Below are positions 51,775 to 59,397 of a stretch of 64,000 nt of DNA, one piece after another (the stretch's first letter is position 1; each line of letters opens with the position of its first letter). A program made the position numbers and the translations under genes. The stretch lies in the NCBI RefSeq assembly GCF_003121485.1, contig NZ_QAVX01000015.1, forward strand, positions 27,703 through 91,702, given 5' to 3'. Source of the DNA: Dyella sp. C11. Its GTDB lineage: Bacteria > Pseudomonadota > Gammaproteobacteria > Xanthomonadales > Rhodanobacteraceae. The notes under the pieces were generated by a model. It made no database searches, was not told where the DNA came from, and worked only from the letters and a program-made list of their open reading frames with translations.

Positions 51775-52527
51775 ATGACCCAGGAATCGTTCAAACCCAT
51801 CTCCGTGAAGGCCCCCTCCGACAGTCGGTGGATGTTTGCCATTCGCTGTCTGGTCGATCTTCAAATGAAGACCATCGCCGAGTATTTGCGCCCGGCCATG
51901 GCCACGTTGCGCGGGCGCGTGCTGGATGTTGGAGCAGGGGAATCACCGTGGCGGGAATGGCTTCCTGCCAATGCCACGTATCACGGGATTGACGTGGGCA
52001 ATGCCGATGATTTCGGCATGCAGGCGCAACGCCCCGACATTACCTACTACGACGGTCGCACGATCCCGTTCGGCGACGGCGAGTTTGATGGCGTCATCTG
52101 TATCGAAGTGCTTGAGCATGTGGAGCAGCCTGATGCGCTCATCACTGAAATTGCGCGATGCATGAAGCCCGGTGCCACGCTGCTGCTCACCGTGCCGTGG
52201 TCAGCACGACGCCATCACATACCCCACGATTACCACCGGTTCACGAGAGAACGCCTGCTTGACTTGTTCAGGGCGGGCGGCTTCTCGCAAGTCGATGTAC
52301 GGGAGCGGGGAACGGACATCCTGGTCATTGCCAACAAGCTGATTGTCCTGAATGCCCGATTGATGCCGAGCCGAAACCTTTTGAGGAGCTTGTGGACGTT
52401 GCCGCTGTTCATAGGGCTTGTGCCGGTGACGCTCAGTTTTCTGTGCGTGGCGCACATCGCTGACGCTGTCGGTGCGGGCGCCAAGGAAGACCCCCTGGGG
52501 TATTTCGTGCGAGCGACCAAGGGCTGA
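51775..52527 (+). CDS. Class I SAM-dependent methyltransferase
   Basis: 250 residues. Motif I GRVLDVGAGESPWREWLP, acidic YHGIDVGNADDFG, then DGEFDGVICIEVLEHVEQPD and LLLTVPWSARRHHIPHDYHR, typical of Methyltransf_11 enzymes in glycan and natural-product clusters. The C-terminal ~70 residues contain one or two hydrophobic segments (LWTLPLFIGLVPVTLSFLCV), suggesting membrane association. There is no good SD before the ATG at 51775; a TTG at 51763 is possible. It converges on the next gene. Confidence 0.85.
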   Translation: MTQESFKPISVKAPSDSRWMFAIRCLVDLQMKTIAEYLRPAMATLRGRVLDVGAGESPWREWLPANATYHGIDVGNADDFGMQAQRPDITYYDGRTIPFGDGEFDGVICIEVLEHVEQPDALITEIARCMKPGATLLLTVPWSARRHHIPHDYHRFTRERLLDLFRAGGFSQVDVRERGTDILVIANKLIVLNARLMPSRNLLRSLWTLPLFIGLVPVTLSFLCVAHIADAVGAGAKEDPLGYFVRATKG

Positions 52528-52544
52528 TGCCCGGCGCTTCGGCC

Positions 52545-54095
52545 TCATTCCAGGGGCTTGCCTCGGTATATGTGATAGGTCGGATCGTTGGTATATCCGC
52601 TCAGTTCTTCATAGTTGTTCTTGATGTATTGATCCATCAGCGGATGCGTATTCTGGTAACGCAGTTCATCGCGACCATCGAGCGGGACATCCATGATCAT
52701 CAGAAAGCCGGGATTGGCGGCCTTCAGGCGATCCAGTTCCTGTTGCTGGAAATTCTGCGAACGTTTCCACGCGGTATAGCTTTCCATGGTCGGCGACCTT
52801 GCCCCGAGCACGGCATACGCGCCGGGCATCAGCGGTGCGACAAACAGGTTGCGCCCGGCGGGCGCAAGGTCAGTCTTGAGCCTGCCCAGCAGCGTGACAT
52901 TGGAAACCACGCCAGGGTCCACGGAAAGTACGTCGTTACCGATGACAAGGTCAGTGCAATGGCCCGATACGCGGCATTGCCAGCCCGGGTGCTGGGGCAT
53001 GACGGCAAATACGCTGAGCGCGCAGATCGCTAACGGTAACCCATATTTTGCCAAGCCTTTCGCTGTGGCAGACATTGCCAGTACGCCAATCAATGCGGGG
53101 AAAATGCCCTGTGCCAGATGACTGACGTCCGCTCGCGAATACGCGTAATGCGTATAGGGGATGGCGCAGAGTGCGCTGGCCACCACGAGAGGATGAAGGG
53201 GTTTGCCTTGCCAGCGCCGAAGAAAGACGATGGCCGACGCGACGAAGCAAAAGGCAGGCAAGAAAAGAAAGATCAGTCCAATGACAAAAGCGCGTGTCGA
53301 TTCCACCAGGGCCGCGCTTTCGAAGTGCACCTTCCAGGGCCAGGGAAGCGGGAGCGGAAGATTGGTGCTCTTCACTTCGAAGATCAGCCTGACGCTGTCT
53401 ATCAGGGAGGCCGTGAAATGCGGGACGAAGAGCATCGTGGCGAACATCGGGATGTACCCGACGATAACGCCTGAGAAATACGCGCCCACGTGCCGGAGCC
53501 AGAGTGCCCGTGTTGGCCGGTCCAGCATCAGGTAGATAAGTGCACCGATACCTGCCGCGAGTCCGTAGATACCGTGATTTCGGCCGAAATAGGCAGCCAG
53601 GCCGGTAAACGCCCCGGCCAGGAAGGATCGCCTGGTTGTGGGATGGGTGATCCACCAGGCCAGTGCGCAGACGAAGCCGATGGAAATCGAAATGTCGTAC
53701 AACTTGTGTCGCGGAACCATCCAGATCGCGAGCGTCACAGCGCATAGCACGAGGTAGGGAAGCATGCCTCGTCGATCGTGGACTCGTGCCAGCCACGCCA
53801 GTGCGAAGCTGAGCGCGATGGCCTGGAGCAAGGCGATGGTGTAACGAACGGCGAGGATGCCGTGCGTGCCGGTCAAATGAAGCAGCCCTGCGCTGAAGTA
53901 GTACCTGCCAGGGTCATACGCCTGGTAGTCGCGTATGGGGACCTCTCCGAAACCTATGCGCTGAATGCCGTACCAGAGGTAGCCTTCATCCCCCAGGTTG
54001 AAACCCGTCCGAACCTCCCACGCAAGGCAGGCAATCGTCGCGGCAATGCCGAGCAATATGGCCCAGGAAGCTGGACTGGTCAGGTATCTACGCAT
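52545..54095 (-). CDS. Multi-spanning GT-C-type membrane protein
   Basis: 516 residues with ~11 hydrophobic spans. The N-terminal NLGDEGYLWYGIQRIGFGEV, with acidic residues in the first extracytoplasmic loop, resembles lipid-linked-sugar-dependent GT-C glycosyltransferases (PMT/ArnT/GT39 class). Asp-Glu there is where the family's catalytic acids lie. The C-terminal ~150 residues are soluble (GRLKTDLAPAGRNLFVAPLM). Last gene of the minus-strand polysaccharide operon, 15 bp after gtrA. Confidence 0.72.
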   Translation of the reverse strand: MRRYLTSPASWAILLGIAATIACLAWEVRTGFNLGDEGYLWYGIQRIGFGEVPIRDYQAYDPGRYYFSAGLLHLTGTHGILAVRYTIALLQAIALSFALAWLARVHDRRGMLPYLVLCAVTLAIWMVPRHKLYDISISIGFVCALAWWITHPTTRRSFLAGAFTGLAAYFGRNHGIYGLAAGIGALIYLMLDRPTRALWLRHVGAYFSGVIVGYIPMFATMLFVPHFTASLIDSVRLIFEVKSTNLPLPLPWPWKVHFESAALVESTRAFVIGLIFLFLPAFCFVASAIVFLRRWQGKPLHPLVVASALCAIPYTHYAYSRADVSHLAQGIFPALIGVLAMSATAKGLAKYGLPLAICALSVFAVMPQHPGWQCRVSGHCTDLVIGNDVLSVDPGVVSNVTLLGRLKTDLAPAGRNLFVAPLMPGAYAVLGARSPTMESYTAWKRSQNFQQQELDRLKAANPGFLMIMDVPLDGRDELRYQNTHPLMDQYIKNNYEELSGYTNDPTYHIYRGKPLE

Positions 54096-54110
54096 GGTCT
54101 TTTGACAAGA

Positions 54111-54521
54111 TCAGTCCTTCCCATCACTGCTTTGCACCCCAGGTGAGGGAGTTCTGTCCTGGGCAAATACAAATCGCGACTGCAGCAGATAGTTGAGGAT
54201 AGCCATGAAAGGCGTGAGCAGCACCTGGCTTGTTACGGGGCCCAGATGCATGCGCACAAGCACCGTAATTGCCAGGTAGTTGAGCACGTAGCACAACAGG
54301 TAAATGGACACGAAGCTTGGGAAGCGATTCGTGCCGCGATGGGAGAAAGCGAACTTGCCGGTGGTGACGTAGTTGAATGAAACGCCCGCTATGTTCGCCG
54401 CGATGAGTGCCGCCCATACGGGAAGACCCAGGCGGATCAGCAGCGCATAAACACCAAGCCCGAACGCCGAATTGAATATCCCGACGATGACAAAGCGGAC
54501 GAAGCGCCGGCCATGATTCAT
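54111..54521 (-). CDS. GtrA-family membrane protein
   Basis: 136 residues with four spans: FVRFVIVGIFNSAFGLGVYALLI, ALIAANIAGVSFNYVTTGKFAF, SIYLLCYVLNYLAITVLVRM and LLTPFMAILNYLLQSRFVF. The F-N-Y-x-x-x-x-x-F and NYxxxxxFVF motifs are the GtrA signature. Family members are thought to flip undecaprenyl-phosphate-linked sugars across the inner membrane for O-antigen or other modification. The ATG is favoured by its ATGA overlap with the upstream methyltransferase stop. Confidence 0.9.
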   Translation of the reverse strand: MNHGRRFVRFVIVGIFNSAFGLGVYALLIRLGLPVWAALIAANIAGVSFNYVTTGKFAFSHRGTNRFPSFVSIYLLCYVLNYLAITVLVRMHLGPVTSQVLLTPFMAILNYLLQSRFVFAQDRTPSPGVQSSDGKD

Positions 54522-55480
54522 CGGGCGCTGCCCGCGGTCTCCGTTGGCCGAAAACCGGTCACCATGGTGTTGCCAACGTTGAAGGCAAGCCGCCACTGGC
54601 CGAGTCCGGTCGCGTTCTGGGCCTTGATCAGGCGCCGCTTCATGCCTGCGGGGATCGGAAGCAGTCGTGTCCAGTAGGACAGTGCGTAGCGATTGGCAAA
54701 TGCTTTGGCGTGTACGTCCGTGTAGCCCGCACGCGTGTACAACTCAGTGATGCTGCGAGGCGAAAACAGCTGCATGTGTTCTACGTCGATGATCGGCGAT
54801 CGCCGGCCCAGCGCACGATTGACGATGCTTCGGTAATCGTGGGTGACCGTGACGAAGGCGCCGCCGGGCCGGAGCAGGCGAAGCACGGACTGGGCAATGT
54901 CCAGTGGATCGCGAACGTGTTCCATGGTCATGAAACAGCACACGAGATCGAAGGACTCGGGTTCGAAATCCTTCTCATGGAAAATGCCTTCCCGAATCCA
55001 TGCGCGGCGATACGGTGGAGCCGCCGCGACGGCGGACGCGGACGGCTCCACGCCTGCAACGCTGGCGAAGCCCGCGGCCTTCAGGCCATCGAGAAGAATG
55101 CCGGTGCCCGTGCCGATTTCGAGTGCTGCCCCCTGGTGCAGGCGTGCCATGAGCGACTGCATCTCGCGCAGGTACGAGGTGGCCGCATCAACGGCCTCCT
55201 CGGCACTGTCATAGTCGGCGACGTGGTAGGCATCGGCCAATGCCTCTTGAGACGGAGGCTGATCGACATACACAAGGTCACACGTGGCGCACTGGACCAT
55301 GTGGTAGTTGAGAAATTCGGGTTCTTTGCGCGACGCGAAACTGAATGTATTGAGACGCGTGGGATCAATCTGCTCGGCAAGGAACTCGCGGGCATGTTCC
55401 GGCGATGCCCCGCAAACGGGGCAGGAGCGGGACAAGCGTTCCGAAAGGTGCATGCCTTGTTTCTGCGGTTCCGTTGTCAT
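54518..55480 (-). CDS. Zinc-ribbon class I SAM-dependent methyltransferase
   Basis: 320 residues. An N-terminal zinc-ribbon (SCPVCGASPEH ... VQCATCDLVYVDQPP) precedes a methyltransferase core with ALEIGTGTGILLDGLKAAGF and CCFMTMEHVRDPLDIAQSVL. This pairing resembles sugar/TDP-sugar methyltransferases and those in polysaccharide clusters. The start is either ATG 55480 or GTG 55492; neither has a clear SD. Located between the epimerase-GT2 fusion and gtrA. Confidence 0.85.
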   Translation of the reverse strand: MTTEPQKQGMHLSERLSRSCPVCGASPEHAREFLAEQIDPTRLNTFSFASRKEPEFLNYHMVQCATCDLVYVDQPPSQEALADAYHVADYDSAEEAVDAATSYLREMQSLMARLHQGAALEIGTGTGILLDGLKAAGFASVAGVEPSASAVAAAPPYRRAWIREGIFHEKDFEPESFDLVCCFMTMEHVRDPLDIAQSVLRLLRPGGAFVTVTHDYRSIVNRALGRRSPIIDVEHMQLFSPRSITELYTRAGYTDVHAKAFANRYALSYWTRLLPIPAGMKRRLIKAQNATGLGQWRLAFNVGNTMVTGFRPTETAGSAR

Positions 55481-55549
55481 GGGGTGATTCACGGGTCGGA
55501 TGAGTGGCGTGGACGTCGGTGTTCGGTGCAGGCTGATGCTTCGCGCTCA

Positions 55550-57505
55550 TCAAAGATGAGGCTTCTGCTCCGTCACAACGCCATGCCTGATAAGCCCTGA
55601 ACGGATCAGTCGCGGTCGCCCCTTCACCTCGAGCATGATTTTCCCAATGTATTCGCCGACCAGCCCCAGGCCAAAAAGGTTGAGCGAGCCGAACATCAGG
55701 ATGGTGATCAGCAGCGTGGTTATTCCGCGGGGAGCGATATCGGGCCAGACGAGCCTTAGCACAGCGACAACCACCGCAGCGATGATGGACAGCACCAGCA
55801 ATGTCAGGCCCGCTGTCGTGAGCATCGTCAGTGGCACATTGCTGAAGGAGAAGATTCCCTTCTTGGCCCAGTCGATATTCTTGGAAAACGTGTTGGTTGT
55901 TCGTCCGAACATTCTTTCCGGGCGAACGTAATCGACACCCGTTTGACGAAAGCCGACATAGGCGCGCAGGCCACGCATGAACAGGTCCCGTTCGGGGCAG
56001 GAAAGCAGCCACTGCACGACCTTTCGGTCAATCAGCGAGAAGTCGCCGGCATCCAGCGGTATGTTGACGTAGCTGAAGGCAGCGAAGACGCGGTAGAACG
56101 CCTTGTACAACAGTCCCCAGTGCCAGGGCATCTCGCGTTGCACGCGTCGCCCATAGACCACGTCGAAGCCTTCCTCCCACTTCTGGTAGAACTCGGCGAT
56201 AAGTTCCGGCGGGTCTTGCAGGTCGCCATCCAGAAGCACGACGGAGTCCTTGGAGGACAGCTCCATGCCGCTGCGAAAGGCCATCTGCGAACCGAAGTCG
56301 CGCGAGTGCGAAATGCCGATGACGTGCGGGTCCTGCTCGGATAGCTGGCGGATCACTTCGGCGCTGTTGTCCGGACTGCAATCATTGACGAAGATGATTT
56401 CGTGATCGACGCCGAGTCGAAGGAAGGTCTCCTTCAACCGTTGGTACATGATGGGAATGGCGGGCTCGTCCTTGTAACAGGCGATGATGGCCGAGATGAT
56501 GCGGCGGCGCTTGTTCGATACCTGCTTGGAGCGCTGCTTGAGATCGTCCTCGGTCAGCGTCGAAACCCAATCTGCAGTGGTACGCAATCCGGTGGCCAGG
56601 GGAATGCTGGCCTGCCATCCCAGCATGCGGGCCGCCTTGGCCGGATTGGCAAACCAGTCGGCGAGATCCCAGGTTCTTCCTTCCATGGCGCCGAATTTGG
56701 GTTCCTCCTGCACATGGAAGACGTCACGGGTCAGCTGGGCGAGTTCGGCGATGGTCGTGCACTGGCCCGACCCGATGTTGAAGCTTTCGCCGTACAGGTC
56801 CGGATTCATCTTGACCGCTGCCAGGATGAATGCCGCGCTGACGTCATCGACGTGCACGAAATCACGCGACGTCTTGGGATCGACGAACGGCGGAAGCGAT
56901 CCCGACAACGCCTTGTGCAACAAATTGGGAATCAGGCGCGAGCCGTCTTCCAAAGGGCCGTAGACGGAGTACAGGCGGAGATTGACGCATGGGAAGCGAT
57001 GATGCTTGCCCATGTAGCGAAGATATTCCGACGTGGCCACCTTGGATACCGCGTAGTGGCTGTTCGGCAGGCACGTAGCGTCTTCGTCGGGCGCGGCACT
57101 GTTGTTGCCATACTCGGACGACGTTCCCGCATGCACAAAGGCAGCGACGCCACGTTCCTTCAGCAAGGTAGTCAGGCTGACGATGGACTGGAAATTAGTC
57201 TCGTAGATGAGCCCCGGGTCCCGCTCGAAAGAATAGGCGCCGTAGGCGACACAATCGAAGACGGTCTGCGGTGCGACCTGGTCCAGCAGGTGCTTCAGCG
57301 CAGCCGAATCGTTGACGTTGGCGCCGATGATGTTTGCGTCGGGAATGCCTTCAAGGCGCCAGTTGCGCACGGTCTGTACGACGGCGTGGACATCCTGGCG
57401 CTGCTCGAAGATCTTTCGAAACAGGTTGGCTCCCACGAATCCTGCAGCGCCCGTGACGAGAATGGGGCCCTTCAGCGCGCGAATGTGCTGGGTCAAATCA
57501 GTCAT
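55550..57505 (-). CDS. Fused NAD-dependent epimerase/dehydratase - GT2 glycosyltransferase
   Basis: 651 residues in one uninterrupted frame. Residues ~1-320 are an extended SDR sugar-nucleotide enzyme: ILVTGAAGFVGANLFRKI (Rossmann), catalytic SHYAVSKVA (Tyr151, Lys155), RDFVHVDDVSAAF and FNIGSGQCTTIAEL. After a short linker (320-335), residues ~336-545 are a DPM1/ArnC-like GT2 domain: ISAIIACYKDE, FVNDCSPDNS, VVLLDGDLQDPPELI (426-435), VYGRRVQREMPWHWGLLYKA. Two membrane helices end the protein. One polypeptide could make a sugar nucleotide and transfer it to polyprenyl phosphate, the donor for GtrA and GT-C enzymes nearby. Confidence 0.92.
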   Translation of the reverse strand: MTDLTQHIRALKGPILVTGAAGFVGANLFRKIFEQRQDVHAVVQTVRNWRLEGIPDANIIGANVNDSAALKHLLDQVAPQTVFDCVAYGAYSFERDPGLIYETNFQSIVSLTTLLKERGVAAFVHAGTSSEYGNNSAAPDEDATCLPNSHYAVSKVATSEYLRYMGKHHRFPCVNLRLYSVYGPLEDGSRLIPNLLHKALSGSLPPFVDPKTSRDFVHVDDVSAAFILAAVKMNPDLYGESFNIGSGQCTTIAELAQLTRDVFHVQEEPKFGAMEGRTWDLADWFANPAKAARMLGWQASIPLATGLRTTADWVSTLTEDDLKQRSKQVSNKRRRIISAIIACYKDEPAIPIMYQRLKETFLRLGVDHEIIFVNDCSPDNSAEVIRQLSEQDPHVIGISHSRDFGSQMAFRSGMELSSKDSVVLLDGDLQDPPELIAEFYQKWEEGFDVVYGRRVQREMPWHWGLLYKAFYRVFAAFSYVNIPLDAGDFSLIDRKVVQWLLSCPERDLFMRGLRAYVGFRQTGVDYVRPERMFGRTTNTFSKNIDWAKKGIFSFSNVPLTMLTTAGLTLLVLSIIAAVVVAVLRLVWPDIAPRGITTLLITILMFGSLNLFGLGLVGEYIGKIMLEVKGRPRLIRSGLIRHGVVTEQKPHL

Positions 57506-57510
57506 TGGGT

Positions 57511-58416
57511 TCAGATACCTTCAATGGCGTCCAGAAGGCTTTGCGGGTCAAGGCCGGACTGCGCGCGCAGATATGTTTGAGACCCGTACCTGTCGTAGTG
57601 ATGGGCCTTGGCATGGAGGTGCAGCATGCGAGCGGCCACGCCGTTTCGCATCAAGTACAGGCTCAGCTCGGATGCAAAGCCACCACGCGCGACGTGTTCC
57701 TCGGCGACACAGACTTTTCCGTGTGCCTTGATCGCGTCCATGAGTGCCTCGGGCAATCCCTGGGAACCCAGCGGCAGCTCCGCTATCGCCCACAGGCTGG
57801 GGCGCTCCTGCTCGGGGAGCGCCTGGAGTGCGGCTATATAGGTGGTGGCGAGCGGTCCAACCGCAACGACCGGCATGCCATGCCCATGCACCAGTCGCCG
57901 CCAGGGTGAATAGTCCGGGACGGCATAGTCGGCAGGTTGCTCGCCGCGGCCGAGTCTTAGGTAGACGGCGCTGGCCTCCTGGCCGATGCGCTCGATGACG
58001 GTGGGCACGTCTTCATCGAACACCGGCACGAAAACGCGCAGGTTGGGCAGCGTCAACAGGACGCCGTAATCCTCGATGGCGTGATGCGTAGGACCCATCA
58101 CGCCGTAACCGTAGCCGCCACCATTGCCGATCAGCCGGACCGGTAGATTGTGGAACGTGACGTCGTTGCGGATTTGCTCGAAAGGGCGGGCGTAACAGAA
58201 CGGCGCGATGCTATACACCCAAGGCTCCAGTCCCTGGCGTGCCATGGCGGCGGCAACAGAGACCATGTTCTGCTCGGCAACACCGGCATTGATGAACCGC
58301 TCCCCCAGTGCCGCCTGCAAGGGCTCCAGGGCCATGAAGCCCAGGTCGCCCGTGAGAAAAATCATTTGCGGACTGCTTGCGCGTGCAACCAGCGCATCAC
58401 ACAACTGCTTTCTCAT
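57511..58416 (-). CDS. Transketolase C-terminal subunit (split enzyme)
   Basis: 301 residues covering the Pyr and C-terminal domains: FLTGDLGFMALEPLQAALGE, the ThDP-activating Glu in FINAGVAEQNMVSVAAAMAR, HHAIEDYGVLLTLPNLRVFV and VAEEHVARGGFASELSLYL. The start overlaps the N-terminal subunit stop by ATGA. Split transketolases of this size in polysaccharide loci are thought to make two-carbon-branched or other unusual sugars; a housekeeping role is less likely. The next gene follows after 5 bp. Confidence 0.9.
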   Translation of the reverse strand: MRKQLCDALVARASSPQMIFLTGDLGFMALEPLQAALGERFINAGVAEQNMVSVAAAMARQGLEPWVYSIAPFCYARPFEQIRNDVTFHNLPVRLIGNGGGYGYGVMGPTHHAIEDYGVLLTLPNLRVFVPVFDEDVPTVIERIGQEASAVYLRLGRGEQPADYAVPDYSPWRRLVHGHGMPVVAVGPLATTYIAALQALPEQERPSLWAIAELPLGSQGLPEALMDAIKAHGKVCVAEEHVARGGFASELSLYLMRNGVAARMLHLHAKAHHYDRYGSQTYLRAQSGLDPQSLLDAIEGI

Positions 58417-59192
58417 ACGCGGTTGAGTTCCTCGATCGCAAGGGAATAGTGCGGCTCCTTGAGCGGCAGGTAATGCCATTCCATGCGGTTTTCCATGAAC
58501 GACACACCCTTGCCTTTGGTGGTTTCGAGCACGATGACCTTCAGGCGGTCTGCCTTGGCATTCAGGGCGGATCGCATGGCCTCGAGGTCGTGACCCGACA
58601 CCACATGCAGATCGAGATCAAAACCCTTGATTCGCTCGAAGAGAGGAAACATCGAAGCCACTTCCTGGGTGTGCCCAAATCCCTGAAGACCGTTGTGGTC
58701 CACCATGACGGTGAGATTCGTGAGCTTTTGATGCACGGCGAAGATCAAGGCTTCCCACGTGGAACCTTCCTGCCATTCGCCGTCCGACGTCAGGCAGAAG
58801 GTGTGCCCTTGCTGGCCTTTCAGGCGCGTCGCCAAAGCGGTTCCTGCCGCCAGGGACAGACCATGGCCAAGGCTGCCCGTGGCAAACATGATCTCCGCAA
58901 TGCCTGTCGCGGGAGGGTGACCCGCGAGCAAAGTGTCGTCCTTGTGGAAGGTGCGCAGGTCTTCTTCCTGCAGCTTGCCCGCGCTCCAGAGCGCGATGTA
59001 GAGCGCCCCCGCGGAATGTCCCTTGGAAAGTACGAAAGAGTCCTGTTCACCGATGTGTTCGTTGAACAGCAGTGCCAGCGCATCGATGGAAGAAAGATTC
59101 CCCCCGATGTGTCCCACGCCGCTTTCGTGGTGCATCTGCAGCAATCGTCGACGTATCGCTGCCAGCTGCTTGGTGTCCAGCAAGGACTTCAT
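58413..59192 (-). CDS. Transketolase N-terminal (ThDP-binding) subunit (split enzyme)
   Basis: 259 residues. ESGVGHIGGNLSSIDALALLF, SKGHSAGALYIALWSAGKL, GSLGHGLSLAAGTALATRLK, and the ThDP/Mg motif SDGEWQEGSTWEALIFAVHQ..LTVMVDHNGLQ are all present. It pairs with the subunit encoded immediately downstream. ATG 59192 is used; ATG 59207 adds five residues. First gene of the minus-strand block 59.2-52.5 kb. Confidence 0.9.
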   Translation of the reverse strand: MKSLLDTKQLAAIRRRLLQMHHESGVGHIGGNLSSIDALALLFNEHIGEQDSFVLSKGHSAGALYIALWSAGKLQEEDLRTFHKDDTLLAGHPPATGIAEIMFATGSLGHGLSLAAGTALATRLKGQQGHTFCLTSDGEWQEGSTWEALIFAVHQKLTNLTVMVDHNGLQGFGHTQEVASMFPLFERIKGFDLDLHVVSGHDLEAMRSALNAKADRLKVIVLETTKGKGVSFMENRMEWHYLPLKEPHYSLAIEELNRV

Positions 59193-59397
59193 GGCCGTTC
59201 TCTGCATGTCTGCTTACGTTGCACAGGCTATTCCCTGCGTGGAATAACCTGCGCGCGCGGCCGGTCCCTTGACGCACAGGGCGTGCCACGCGGACGAAAC
59301 CCGCTGAAGGGTAATAAAGTCGTTAAACAAGGGCGCCCCGGCAGAGTTTACCGAGAGCGCCCGCCCGACAGTGAGACTATTTTGTCAGGGCCGATCC

